Source: Sphingopyxis sp. | GTDB lineage: Bacteria; Pseudomonadota; Alphaproteobacteria; Sphingomonadales; Sphingomonadaceae | Reading direction: 5' to 3' | Length of the DNA stretch: 64,000 bases | Assembly: GCF_016793825.1 (NCBI RefSeq) | Contig: NZ_JAEULM010000035.1 | Span: forward strand, 1 to 64,000 | Notes under the pieces: model-generated | Told to the model about the DNA's origin: nothing | Databases searched by the model: none | What the model saw: only the letters and a program-made list of their open reading frames with translations | Position numbers and translations under genes: made by a program | Shown here: positions 52,614 to 61,990 of the stretch, one piece after another | Numbering within the stretch: the stretch's first letter is position 1 | How the letters are laid out: each line of letters opens with the position of its first letter

Positions 52614-55223
52614 ATGACTTATAATAATACCAGAAAAACCGCCCTTTTCATCGCCGGGAGCATGATTGCGCTCGCGGCCGTCCCGGCGGGGGCGCAGGAC
52701 GCACCGGCGACGCAGGATGCCGCTACGACCGACGAAACGACGAGCGCGGGCGGGCTCAGCGACATCGTCGTGACCGCCCAGAAGAGGTCGCAGAATCTTC
52801 AGGATGTTCCCGCCGCCATCTCTGCCTTCTCGTCCGAAGATCTCGCGGCGCGCGGGGTCAGCGAGACGAGTGACCTCATGGGCAGCCTGCCCAATATCCA
52901 GGTGACCTCGGCCTATTCGGATACGCAGCCCAATTTCTCGCTCCGCGGCATCTCGGTCGCCAACGAGTTTTCGGCTTCGACGGCATCTCCGGTCGGGGTC
53001 TATGTCGACGAAGTCTATCAGAGCTTCCGCGCGAGCCACGGCCAGCAGCTTTATGATCTCGAGCGCGTCGAAGTCCTGCGCGGGCCGCAGGGCACGCTTT
53101 ACGGCCGCAATACGACGGGCGGCGCGATCAACTTCATCACCCGCAAGCCCGATCTCTCGGGCAACAACGGTTATCTGACGCTCGGCTACGGCAATTATGA
53201 CACGATCAAGGCCGAGGGCGCGGTCGAGCTGACCCTCGCTGAGGACAAGGCGGGCATTCGCGCCGCCTTCACGCGAAGCAAGGGCGATGGCTATACGTTC
53301 AATCCGACACAGAACGTGGACTTCGGCACCACCGATTCGATCGCGGGCCGCATCTCGCTTCGCTTCAAGCCGGTCGATACGATCGATATCAACCTCAAGG
53401 CCTATTATGCCAAAAATGACCCGCGGCAGGATCTGCCCTATGGTATCGGCTATCTTCAGGGCCGCACCGACGCCGGGGGCTATTCGCGCTTCGATCCCAG
53501 GCCCGAACTCGGGGGTCGGCTGCTGAAGCGAAACGAGGTCCAGTCGGATACCGGCGGCGAATATTTTACCCGGTCGAAAGGGCTGTCGCTCAATATCGAG
53601 GCCGAACTCGGGAACGACCTCACCCTGACCTCGATCACCGGCTATGATGTCGGCCGCTATCGCCTCGCTCCGTTTGATTGCGACGGCTCGCCGAACAATA
53701 TCTGCGCGATCCGCTACGACAGCGCGAGCAAGAGTTTCAACCAGGACCTGCGCCTGACCTATGACGGCGACCGGCTGAAACTGATCGGTGGTCTCTATTA
53801 TGGCCAGGACAAGATCGACACGCACAATGAGCCCGATTTCTTCGGCTTTCTGCGCCCGATCCTTTCGGGGCTCGGCCTGCCCGGAAACTATGGCAATATC
53901 CCGATCGCGGTCGGCAATTCGCTGCGGACGCTACCGGCCTTTGCGCTCGACCCGTCGTTGACCCCGACCGACCCGGGCTTCTGCGCTCCCGTCGTGATCA
54001 ACCCCGCAGGCTATTTCGACGCGCGCACGCTGATCGCGTTCAACGCCGACGTGGCCGCGACGAATACGGCTGGCGGGACTGCGGCGCAGAACGCCTGCTT
54101 CGCGGCGGGCGCCCCACCGTTCGGACCGATCGCCGGAGACCAGCGCTTCACGCTCAAGCGGCCCTCAACCGCCATTTATGGAGAGGCGGTCTGGGATGTC
54201 ACGGATCAGCTCAGCATCACGCTTGGCCTGCGCTACACATGGGACAAGGTGAAATATCAGAATGCGCGGACGGTCCTCTTCGGGCTGGACGGGGTGACCC
54301 CGATCGCTAACCTTGTCCCTTACAGTTCGCCCGATGATCCAAACCTTCCGGCGTTGAACCAGAAGGAATCCTCGGGCGAACTCACCGGGCGCCTCGTCGT
54401 CGACTATAAGTTCAGCGACGATGTGATGGGCTATGCAAGCTACAGCCGCGGTTATCGTTCGGGCACCTATAACGGACTCGCTTATCAGGATGTGAGCCAG
54501 GTCTATTTCCTCGATCCCGAGAAGGTGAATGCCTATGAGGTCGGGTTGAAGACGCGACTGCTCGACAACAAGCTCCAGCTCAATCTCGCCGGCTTCTATT
54601 ATGATTATTCGAACCAGCAGATCGCCCAGATCATCGGCGCGACATCCTTCCTGCGTGCCGCAAACGGCCGCGTTTTTGGCGGCGAGGCCGAGCTCGCCCT
54701 GCAGGCTACCGACGCGATCCGCTTCGACGCCTCGGTGGGCTATCTCAACAGCAAATATAAAGGCAACAAGATCGACCCGACCGATCCGGCCAGCCTGACA
54801 CGCAACATCAACGGCAACCAGTTCCCCAACGCACCCAAATGGACTGCGTCGGCGGGGGTCGACGTGACGCTGGTCGACAGCGGTCCGCACAAGTTCCAGG
54901 TTCGCGGCGACGTCCAATATATGGGTAAATATTTCTTCGACCCGTTCGGTTCCTACGGCCAGAATCCCTGCGACAAGCCCGCCGCAGGTTCGCTGGTGCT
55001 TGCGGCGACGCCCGAGATCGCTTGCGGCAATCCCGACTATGTCCTCTTCAATGCCAGAGCGACTTATACGTTCGACGAGCGCTTCTCGGTCGCGCTGTGG
55101 GGCAAGAATCTGACCAACAAATTCTATTATACATATGGTCTGAACCTCAACGCCTTCTACCTCGACTATCTCGCTCGCGGTGCCCCGCGCACCTACGGCG
55201 TCGAAGCAACGATGCGCTTCTGA
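52614..55223 (+). CDS. TonB-dependent outer-membrane receptor
   Basis: The 869-residue protein has a signal peptide (KTALFIAGSMIALAAVPAGAQ), a TonB box in DIVVTAQKRSQNLQDVPAAISAFS, a plug domain with the VEVLRGPQGTLYGRNTTGGAINFIT signature, and a 22-strand barrel ending YGVEATMRF with terminal Phe. This is the sphingomonad group of receptors linked to catabolic genes; the ligand is presumably the island's hydrophobic substrate. Residues ~508-869 are closely related to the truncated copy at 60 kb. Confidence 0.95.
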   Translation: MTYNNTRKTALFIAGSMIALAAVPAGAQDAPATQDAATTDETTSAGGLSDIVVTAQKRSQNLQDVPAAISAFSSEDLAARGVSETSDLMGSLPNIQVTSAYSDTQPNFSLRGISVANEFSASTASPVGVYVDEVYQSFRASHGQQLYDLERVEVLRGPQGTLYGRNTTGGAINFITRKPDLSGNNGYLTLGYGNYDTIKAEGAVELTLAEDKAGIRAAFTRSKGDGYTFNPTQNVDFGTTDSIAGRISLRFKPVDTIDINLKAYYAKNDPRQDLPYGIGYLQGRTDAGGYSRFDPRPELGGRLLKRNEVQSDTGGEYFTRSKGLSLNIEAELGNDLTLTSITGYDVGRYRLAPFDCDGSPNNICAIRYDSASKSFNQDLRLTYDGDRLKLIGGLYYGQDKIDTHNEPDFFGFLRPILSGLGLPGNYGNIPIAVGNSLRTLPAFALDPSLTPTDPGFCAPVVINPAGYFDARTLIAFNADVAATNTAGGTAAQNACFAAGAPPFGPIAGDQRFTLKRPSTAIYGEAVWDVTDQLSITLGLRYTWDKVKYQNARTVLFGLDGVTPIANLVPYSSPDDPNLPALNQKESSGELTGRLVVDYKFSDDVMGYASYSRGYRSGTYNGLAYQDVSQVYFLDPEKVNAYEVGLKTRLLDNKLQLNLAGFYYDYSNQQIAQIIGATSFLRAANGRVFGGEAELALQATDAIRFDASVGYLNSKYKGNKIDPTDPASLTRNINGNQFPNAPKWTASAGVDVTLVDSGPHKFQVRGDVQYMGKYFFDPFGSYGQNPCDKPAAGSLVLAATPEIACGNPDYVLFNARATYTFDERFSVALWGKNLTNKFYYTYGLNLNAFYLDYLARGAPRTYGVEATMRF

Positions 55224-55317
55224 CGATCCGGAGCAACCGAAAGTCCGCTTTTCCGCCGCATAATGGCAACGGGAGGGCGGGCCAGACGGCCCCGCGCCAC
55301 CATCAGGGAATGAGAGT

Positions 55318-56079
55318 ATGACAGGCAGGCTGGAAGGCAAGGTGGCGCTGGTCACCGGCGCGGGATCGGGGCTCGGCGCGGCGATAGCGCGGCGCTTCGC
55401 GGACGAAGGCGCACGCGTGATCGTCTCCGATGTCAATCTCGCGGCAGCGAGCGAGGTTGCTCGCCATTTCGGCGGCGGAGCGGTGGCGTTGAGGATCGAC
55501 GTTGCCGATCCGGCCGATTGGGCAGCCGCCTTGCCGGTTATAGAGGACGCCTTCGGAGCACTTCACATCCTCGTGAACAACGCCGGAATCTGCTTGACGG
55601 GTTCGGTCGAAGAAATCTCGATCGAGGACTGGAAGCGGACGCACGCCATCGATCTCGATGGGGTCTTCTATGGCATGCGCAGCTGCCTGCCGCTGATGCG
55701 ACAGAGCGGCGGCGGCGCGATCCTGAATATCTCGTCGATTTCGGGGATTGTCGCGGCGGGCAACCTCGCCGCCTACAATTCGGCTAAGGCGGCGGTGCGT
55801 CACCTGACCAAGTCGGTCGCGCTACACTGCGCCAAAATGGGCGGCAAGATCACCTGCAATTCGCTCCATCCGACCTTCATCGACACACCCTTGCTCGACG
55901 GGCTGACGGCGGGGCAGGCGCGCGAAGATGTCCTGGCCAAGCTTGCCCGCCAGATTCCGCTCGGGCGTGTCGGCGTGCCTGGCGATGTCGCGAACGCCGC
56001 GCTCTATTTCTGTTCGGACGAAGCAAGCTTCGTGACGGGTGCCGAGCTAGTGATCGATGGCGGACTTTCGGCGATGTGA
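55318..56079 (+). CDS. Short-chain dehydrogenase
   Basis: The 253-residue protein has VTGAGSGLGAAIARRF, VNNAGICLTG, and catalytic SSISGIVAAGNLAAYNSAKAAV. It ends with DGGLSAM, typical classic SDR. Substrate unknown; likely a 3-hydroxyacyl or alicyclic alcohol dehydrogenase. It follows the receptor after 94 bases and belongs to the same strand series. Confidence 0.92.
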   Translation: MTGRLEGKVALVTGAGSGLGAAIARRFADEGARVIVSDVNLAAASEVARHFGGGAVALRIDVADPADWAAALPVIEDAFGALHILVNNAGICLTGSVEEISIEDWKRTHAIDLDGVFYGMRSCLPLMRQSGGGAILNISSISGIVAAGNLAAYNSAKAAVRHLTKSVALHCAKMGGKITCNSLHPTFIDTPLLDGLTAGQAREDVLAKLARQIPLGRVGVPGDVANAALYFCSDEASFVTGAELVIDGGLSAM

Positions 56080-56134
56080 CCCCAGCACGGCATGCCGCAA
56101 CCACCCCATCAATTAGGATCGGAGCCAATAGCCG

Positions 56135-57301
56135 ATGAGTATCTCTGACCGCGCCCTCGCCATCGCCGCGAAGGTCGAAACCTTTGTCCGCGAAACCGTC
56201 GTTCCCTATGAGAAGGATCCGCGCCGCGACCATCATGGCGCACCGACCGACGACCTCGTGATGGAAATGCGCGAACATGCCCGCAACGCCGGGGTGTTGA
56301 CGCCGCATATCCTGGGCGACGGCGGTCATTTGAACCAGCGCGAGACCGCGGTCGTGCTGATCAAGAGCGGCCTGTCGCCGCTCGGCCCGCTCGCCTGTAA
56401 CACGATGGCACCCGACGAGGGCAATATGTATCTGCTGGGCAAGGAGGGGAGTCCGGAACTTAAGGAGCGGTTTCTCAAGCCTATGGTCGAAGGCAGCGTC
56501 CGTTCGGCCTTCTTCATGACGGAGCCTGCCGAAGAGGGCGGCGCAGGATCTGACCCGTCGATGATGAAAACGACGTGCCACCTCGACGGCAATCACTGGG
56601 TCGTCAACGGCCGCAAGACCTTCATCACCGGCGCGCTGGGCGCGCGGGTGGGCATTGTGATGGCGAAGTCCGAACAGGGCGCCTGCATGTTCCTCGTCGA
56701 CCTACCGGACCCCGCGATCCGCATCGACGACGTACCCAACACGATCGACAGCTCGATGCCCGGCGGCCACGCAACGATCACTATCGATAGCCTCCGCATT
56801 CCGGCCGACCAGATGCTGGGCGAAGCGGGCGAAGGCTTTCGTTATGCGCAGGTCCGTCTCTCGCCTGCGCGCCTGTCGCACTGCATGCGCTGGCTGGGCG
56901 CGTGCATCCGCGCGCACGAGATTGCGACCGACTATGCCAACCGCCGCGAGGCGTTCGGCAAGGCGCTGATCGACCATGAAGGTGTCGGCTTCATGCTCGC
57001 CGAAAATATGATCGACCTGAAACAGGCCGAACTGATGATCGACTGGTGCGCTGGCGTGCTCGACACCGGCTCGCTCGGCACCGTCGAAAGCTCGATGGCA
57101 AAGGTCGCGGTGTCGGAAGCGCTGATGCGCGTCGCCGACCGCTGCGTCCAGGTGATGGGCGGCACCGGGGTCACCGACAAGACGATCGTCGAGCAGGTGT
57201 TCCGCGAAGTCCGTGCCTTCCGCATCTATGACGGCCCGACTGAAGTCCACAAATGGAGCCTCGCCAAGAAGATCAAGCGCGACTGGAAGGCTGGCTTGTG
57301 A
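56135..57301 (+). CDS. Acyl-CoA dehydrogenase family protein
   Basis: The 388-residue flavoenzyme introduces a double bond into an acyl-CoA. Visible are FFMTEPAEEGGAGSDPSMM (FAD and substrate contact), VVNGRKTFITGALGA, RLSPARLSHCMRWLG, YANRREAFGKAL, QVMGGTGVTD and the closing RIYDGPTEVHKWSLAKKI. This closing and the coupled APH-type kinase match the ACAD10/11 type. It overlaps the kinase start by four bases (GTGA). Confidence 0.94.
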   Translation: MSISDRALAIAAKVETFVRETVVPYEKDPRRDHHGAPTDDLVMEMREHARNAGVLTPHILGDGGHLNQRETAVVLIKSGLSPLGPLACNTMAPDEGNMYLLGKEGSPELKERFLKPMVEGSVRSAFFMTEPAEEGGAGSDPSMMKTTCHLDGNHWVVNGRKTFITGALGARVGIVMAKSEQGACMFLVDLPDPAIRIDDVPNTIDSSMPGGHATITIDSLRIPADQMLGEAGEGFRYAQVRLSPARLSHCMRWLGACIRAHEIATDYANRREAFGKALIDHEGVGFMLAENMIDLKQAELMIDWCAGVLDTGSLGTVESSMAKVAVSEALMRVADRCVQVMGGTGVTDKTIVEQVFREVRAFRIYDGPTEVHKWSLAKKIKRDWKAGL

Positions 57302-58374
57302 GTGTGGGAGGCGAGCACGGGGCGGGCACGGCGGCTGTGCGCGACGGTTTCGCCTTCGACGAAGCGGCCTTGCGCGACTGGCTGGTTTTGCATGTCGACG
57401 GTTTTTCGGGGCCGCTCAGTATAGAGCGTTTCAAAGGCGGTCAGTCCAACCCTACCTACAGGCTCTGCACGCCGTGCGCGCATTATGTGCTCCGGCGGAA
57501 GCCGCCGGGGCCGCTGCTCCCTGGCGCTCACGCCATCGAACGCGAAGTTCGCGTGCTGACGGCGCTCAAGGCGGCCGGCTTTCCCGTGCCGCATATCTTC
57601 GCGTTATGCGAGGAGCCGACTGTTATCGGGACGCCCTTCTATATCATGGAAATGGTCGAGGGCCGGATCTTCTGGGACGCGACATTCCCGTCTGTTCCGC
57701 ATGCAGAACGGTCCGCCTATTTCGATGCGATGAATGAGACAATTTCCCGGCTTCACGCGATCGATCAATTAGCGGTGGGACTCGGCGATTACGGCAAACC
57801 CGGCGACTATTTCGCACGGCAGATCGGTCGCTGGTCCAAACAATATCTCGCCGACGATCTCGCCGGGCGCGATCCGAATATGGACTATATGCTCGAGTGG
57901 CTTCCGGCCCATCTTCCGGAAAGTAATGCAACGGCCATCGTCCATGGCGACTTCCGATGCGACAATATGATCTTCCACCCGACCGAACCGCAGATCGTGG
58001 CAGTTCTCGACTGGGAATTGTCTACGCTCGGCCATCCCTTGGCCGATTTTGCCTATCATGCGATGATGTACCGGATGCCGCCGCACATCGTGGCAGGGCT
58101 TGCGGGTGCCGATCTAGAGGCGCTCGGCATTCCGTCCGAAGCCCGGTATGTTGGCGATTATTGCCGCAGAACCGGCATGCCCGACACCGACTATGCGTTC
58201 GCCATCGCGTTCAACTTCTTCCGCCTTGCTGCGATCTTCCACGGGATCAAGGGGCGGGCCATCCGGGGCACCGCCTCGTCGGCAGAAGCGCATGAGCGCG
58301 CGCGGGCCTTTCCCGACCTCGCTGCCCTAGCGGTCGCGCAGACGCGGCCCGGACGCGACCCATTGTCAGCCTGA
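57298..58374 (+). CDS. APH-type phosphotransferase coupled to acyl-CoA dehydrogenase
   Basis: The 358-residue protein starts at GTG 57298, overlapping the ACAD stop. It has FKGGQSNPTYRL (nucleotide loop), YVLRRKPPG with the Lys, catalytic VHGDFRCDNMIFH, and VLDWELSTLGHPLADFAYH. Kinases with this wording pair with ACAD10/11-type dehydrogenases; together they turn 4-hydroxyacyl-CoA into an enoyl form through a phosphorylated intermediate. The order here (dehydrogenase then kinase) mirrors the fused animal proteins. Function by family, not proven. Confidence 0.9.
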   Translation: MSVGGEHGAGTAAVRDGFAFDEAALRDWLVLHVDGFSGPLSIERFKGGQSNPTYRLCTPCAHYVLRRKPPGPLLPGAHAIEREVRVLTALKAAGFPVPHIFALCEEPTVIGTPFYIMEMVEGRIFWDATFPSVPHAERSAYFDAMNETISRLHAIDQLAVGLGDYGKPGDYFARQIGRWSKQYLADDLAGRDPNMDYMLEWLPAHLPESNATAIVHGDFRCDNMIFHPTEPQIVAVLDWELSTLGHPLADFAYHAMMYRMPPHIVAGLAGADLEALGIPSEARYVGDYCRRTGMPDTDYAFAIAFNFFRLAAIFHGIKGRAIRGTASSAEAHERARAFPDLAALAVAQTRPGRDPLSA

Positions 58375-58391
58375 AATTTGAGGAAACAGAT

Positions 58392-58703
58392 ATGCCAGAG
58401 ATTATCATCGTCCTGCGCGACGGCAGCGATCGGATCATCGACACCGATCCCGAATATTCGCTGATGGAAGCCATTCGCGATGCCGGCGTCGATGAAATGC
58501 TCGCGATGTGCGGCGGCTGCTGCTCATGCGCGACCTGCCATGTCTATATCGAAGAGTCCGGAGGCGATTTGTCCGAGCCGTCGGCGGACGAGGACGACCT
58601 CCTCGATTCGACCGGTTGTCGAACAAGCCAGTCGCGCCTCGCGTGCCAGGTCCGGCTGGCCGAATCGACCATCAAGCGCGCACGCATCGCTCCCGAAGAT
58701 TGA
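58392..58703 (+). CDS. 2Fe-2S ferredoxin, adrenodoxin/putidaredoxin type
   Basis: The 103-residue electron carrier ligates the cluster with C-x5-C-x2-C (Cys40, Cys46, Cys49 in [14 protein letters not shown]) and Cys85 in SRLACQVRL. This type feeds electrons to bacterial class I P450s, so it is the likely partner of the P450 at 48501. It lies 17 bases after the kinase, with TGAGGAAA as ribosome site. Two extra cysteines (43, 44) in the loop are unusual. Confidence 0.95.
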   Translation: MPEIIIVLRDGSDRIIDTDPEYSLMEAIRDAGVDEMLAMCGGCCSCATCHVYIEESGGDLSEPSADEDDLLDSTGCRTSQSRLACQVRLAESTIKRARIAPED

Positions 58704-58728
58704 CCGTGAGGAAGGACGAGGCTGGCGC

Positions 58729-59178
58729 ATGCATGCAAATTTCACTTTCGATCTGACCGGCCGGACTGCCCTGGTGACCGGCGCGTCGTCAGGGATCGGG
58801 CGCCGCTTTGCGACCTTGCTTGCCCGATCGGGCGCACGGGTGATTGCGGCCGCCCGGCGAACCGAACGACTTGACGAACTTTGGGCGGATATTCGCAAGT
58901 CAGGGGGCGAGGCAATCGCGATCGGGTATGGACGTGGCCGACGAAGACTCCACCATTGCCGCTTATGACGCGGCAGAGCGTTCATTCGGTGTCGTCGACA
59001 CGGTCATCGCGAATGCCGGCGTCAGTCCCGCTGGAAGCGCGCTCGGGCTTTCGGTCGACGATTTCGATCTCACGGTGAGCGTGAACCTGCGCGGTGTCTT
59101 TTTGACGGTGCGCGAGGGCGCGCGGCGTATGGTGGCCAGCGACATAGGCTCAACAGGGTCCGGACGCGTCGTGCTGAT
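58729..59178 (+). pseudogene. SDR gene with frameshift and lost 3' half
   Basis: The first 66 codons give a good SDR start ([31 protein letters not shown]). At about 58927 one extra base (GGG-T-ATG) shifts the frame; the plus-one frame then continues [34 protein letters not shown] and VNLRGVFLTVREGARRM, ending at GRVVLI (about 59178). The active-site Y-x-x-x-K and the C-terminal half are gone, replaced by unrelated sequence. The gene is dead twice over. Confidence 0.88.
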
Positions 59179-59342
59179 ACGCTCGGTTATTCCAAACTTT
59201 TGTGCTGTTGGAGGATGTCTATGGTCTAAGTGGTCAGCAGCGAGTCATTAGTGAAGCGGCGAAGCAGTATGATATTTCAGTGGATTGCGTGGAGCGTATC
59301 GCAAGGAACGCGACAATCGACCACCCGGGGTGGGTTCCATAA
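59178..59342 (+). pseudogene. C-terminal fragment of a foreign gene at the scar
   Basis: From the exact point where SDR similarity stops, an open frame gives ~54 residues (LFQTFVLLEDVYGLSGQQRVISEAAKQYDISVDCVERIARN...HPGWVP) and TAA. It is less GC-rich than its surroundings. The middle could be a helix-turn-helix, perhaps of sigma-factor type, but I am unsure. It has no start and is probably a passenger of the rearrangement. Confidence 0.4.
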
Positions 59343-59783
59343 CTTCAGTAAGTATCGACGAGGGCAGGCCATGCCCGGCTCCTAAAGGGCTCTATGGTGA
59401 AGGGTTGAGGCTTACCGGTCTATGGCGGAAATCATTGTCAGCATAACCAATCAGCACCGCGCTACCAAAACTTCCCAGTGATTTGAGTGCCCATCACTCT
59501 CACTTCGGGTGCACCATCATTATTCATTTCCTCTTTGCGTTGTTTTCGCGGCGGTCGGATAATAGTCGTCGGGCGGGGCGCTTCGATGCGGTCGCTGCCT
59601 CATTGTCCCGATTGCGCAAGATGACCAATATGTAATCCGGCCGTCATCGCGCGGGCAGGGTAGGGCGCGCATAAGGGGGGCGTCGGATGAGCCGGTCCAG
59701 TCCATCCCCCTGACCCTGGCAACGGATCGGTTCATCCAGGCAACTCCCATCATGGGGGCGATCATTGTCTAGGAGTCGAACCA
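59343..59783. other. About 440 bases of foreign, non-coding sequence in the scar
   Basis: No frame has coding character; base composition is more AT-rich than on either side (runs such as ATTATTCATTTCC). No terminal inverted repeats or transposase parts were seen. It should contain the promoter of the small gene at 59784. Confidence 0.4.
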
Positions 59784-59957
59784 ATGCGTAACTATGCCAA
59801 GCTTGCTGCCGCTGCCGCCCTGTCGTTCGCGATTGCCGGGTCCGCTTTCGCCGCCGCGCCTGCCGCGCAGCCGGCCAAGAAGGCCGCCACGACCAAGGCG
59901 CCGGTGAAGAAGGCGACCACCCACAGCGTGAAGAAGGTCGAGAAGAAGGGCCAGTAA
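59784..59957 (+). CDS. Small secreted Ala/Lys-rich protein
   Basis: The 57-residue protein has a signal peptide (RNYAKLAAAAALSFAIAGSAFA, cut after A-F-A) and a mature part of ~34 residues rich in A, K, T and V ending KKVEKKGQ. AGGAG lies 8 bases before the ATG. Such small basic periplasmic proteins are common in sphingomonads, without known function. It has its own terminator and looks like a whole gene carried within the scar. Confidence 0.65.
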   Translation: MRNYAKLAAAAALSFAIAGSAFAAAPAAQPAKKAATTKAPVKKATTHSVKKVEKKGQ

Positions 59958-59983
59958 GCCGGGTCTTCCCGCTCCGATCCACG

Positions 59984-60019
59984 AAAGGCCAGCTCGCACC
60001 TTGCGCGGGCTGGCCTTTT
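59984..60019 (+). terminator. Rho-independent terminator of the small secreted gene
   Basis: AAAGGCCAGC pairs with GCTGGCCTTT over 10 bases around a 15-base loop, followed by TC. It lies 26 bases past the stop and just before the receptor fragment begins, so it would also block read-through into that fragment. Confidence 0.8.
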
Positions 60020-60045
60020 CGTGTGGCCTGAAGCTGCGGCGAGCC

Positions 60046-61131
60046 AGCGGCGAACAACGCTATACGATCAAGCGCCCGTCAGCCGCGATCTACATCGACG
60101 GCAGCTATGACATTACCGACGCGCTGACGCTCAGCGTCGGGCTGCGCTACACGATGGACAAGGTCAAATATCTGAACGGTCGGACGGTCCTTTACGACTT
60201 GGGTGGAACCATCCGGGCGAGCACCATTCCCTATACCTTTCCGTATGACGCGAGCGTCCCGGCGCTGGAACAAAAGGAAAAGGCCAATCGCCTGACGGGC
60301 CGGGTCAATCTGAGCTATAATTTCGCCGACGATATGATGGGGTACCTCAACTACAGTCGCGGCTATCGCAGCGGCAGTTTCAACGGGCTCGCCTATCAGG
60401 GTACCAATCAAGTCTATTATATTCAGCCCGAACAGATCAACGCCTATGAAGGCGGGCTCAAGATGCGCTTCTTCGACCGCCGGGTGCAGTTGAATCTTGC
60501 GGGCTTCTATTATGACTACAAGAATCATCAGGTGACGCAGGTCATCGGTGCGACCACCTTCACGCGCAGTGCCAACGGGCGTCTCTATGGCGGCGAGGCG
60601 GAGCTGACGATCCAGGCAGCCGACAATCTGCGGTTCGATGCCTCGATGAGCCTGCTGCGCAGCAAGTATAAGGGCAATGTGATCGACCCCACCGATCCGT
60701 CGAGTCCGACCCGCAACGTCAACGGAAATCCCTTTCCGAACGCGCCGCGGACAACTTTCTCGGCCGGCTTTGACTGGGACGTCCTGGATAGCGGCGACAA
60801 CAAGCTGACGCTGCGCGGCGACGCTGCCTACACCGGGAAATATTATTTCGATCCGTTCGGCGATTACGGCCAGTCGCCGTGCGACCGCGCTGGGGTACCC
60901 GGCAACATTCGTCCCGCTGGTCCCGCGATCACCTGCGGCAATCCCGGATATTGGCTGGTCAACAGCCGCCTGACTTTCGAGCATGGCAATTACGCGGCCA
61001 GCCTGTGGGTCAAGAATCTGACCAACAAATTCTACTACAGCTATGGTCTGAACATCGACATCTTCGGGCTTGATTACCTGAACCGCGGCACGCCGCGCAC
61101 CTATGGCGTCGAAGTGACGGCGAAGTTCTGA
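60046..61131 (+). pseudogene. TonB-dependent receptor, C-terminal barrel only
   Basis: About 361 residues match residues ~508-869 of the receptor at 52614: GEQRYTIKRPSAAIY against GDQRFTLKRPSTAIY, then YSRGYRSGSFNGLAYQ, LNLAGFYYDYKNHQVTQVIGATTF, and the end YGVEVTAKF. Signal peptide, TonB box, plug and ~half the barrel strands are missing, and a terminator sits just upstream. Without them it cannot be exported or gate a ligand. The frame is open and undamaged, so the loss is recent. Confidence 0.9.
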
Positions 61132-61166
61132 TCGCCTGCGCGGTTCGACCATCTGGAGAAAAGACG

Positions 61167-61940
61167 ATGAAGGGATTGAGCGACAAGGTGGTCGTGGTGA
61201 CGGGTGCGGCGCGCGGCATTGGCCGCGCGACCGTCACCGCCTTCGTACGCGAAGGCGCGACGGTCGTTGCGACCGACATTCTCGACGATGAACTTGCCGA
61301 TCTGGTCGCGCAGTTGCAGCAGGACGGCGGCAAGGTGACGGGCGTGCGTCAGGATGTGACGGACGCCGCCGCCTGGCCGCGGCTGCTGGGGGATGTCGTT
61401 GCGCAGCACGGCCATGTCGATGTCTTGATCAACAATGCGGGGATCGCGATCATCGGCAACATCGAGGACCAGACGATCGAGGAGTGGCAACGGACGTCAA
61501 AGGTCAATGTCGAGAGCGTATTTCTGGGCACCCAGGCCGCCATTTCCGCAATGAAGGTGCGGGGCGGGGCGATCGTCAATGTCGCGTCGATCGCGGGCAA
61601 TGTCGGGGAACCGCACCTTGCCGCCTATAATGCGTCCAAAGGCGCGGTTAAGCTGCTAACGATCAATGCCGCGCTGCATTGCGCGCGCGCGGGATATCCC
61701 ATCCGCGTGAACTCGGTGCATCCGGGCTACACCGACACGCCGCTTGTCAGCAATGCGATCGGCACCATGCCCGAGGAGGAGGGCGGCAAATTCACCGCTG
61801 ACATCCTTGCACATATTCCGGTCGGCCGCCTCGCCACGCCCGAAGAGATCGCCGAACCGATCCTGTTCTTTGCCAGCGATTCCGCAAGCTACATGACGGG
61901 CAGTGCGTTGATCGTCGACGGTGGATATACCGCCGCCTGA
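61167..61940 (+). CDS. Short-chain dehydrogenase
   Basis: The 257-residue protein has VTGAARGIGRATVTAF, INNAGIAIIG, catalytic ASIAGNVGEPHLAAYNASKGAV and VDGGYTAA at the end. It is close in wording to the SDR at 55318 (both follow a TonB receptor of the same type), so the receptor-SDR pair appears to be an old duplication. It lies 35 bases after the receptor fragment with GGAGAAAAG. Its promoter may have been lost with the scar; nothing clear replaces it. Confidence 0.92.
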   Translation: MKGLSDKVVVVTGAARGIGRATVTAFVREGATVVATDILDDELADLVAQLQQDGGKVTGVRQDVTDAAAWPRLLGDVVAQHGHVDVLINNAGIAIIGNIEDQTIEEWQRTSKVNVESVFLGTQAAISAMKVRGGAIVNVASIAGNVGEPHLAAYNASKGAVKLLTINAALHCARAGYPIRVNSVHPGYTDTPLVSNAIGTMPEEEGGKFTADILAHIPVGRLATPEEIAEPILFFASDSASYMTGSALIVDGGYTAA

Positions 61941-61990
61941 ACTGTCCCGGATTGTCATTCGTCTTACCAGAAACCCCAAGGAGCTATCCC

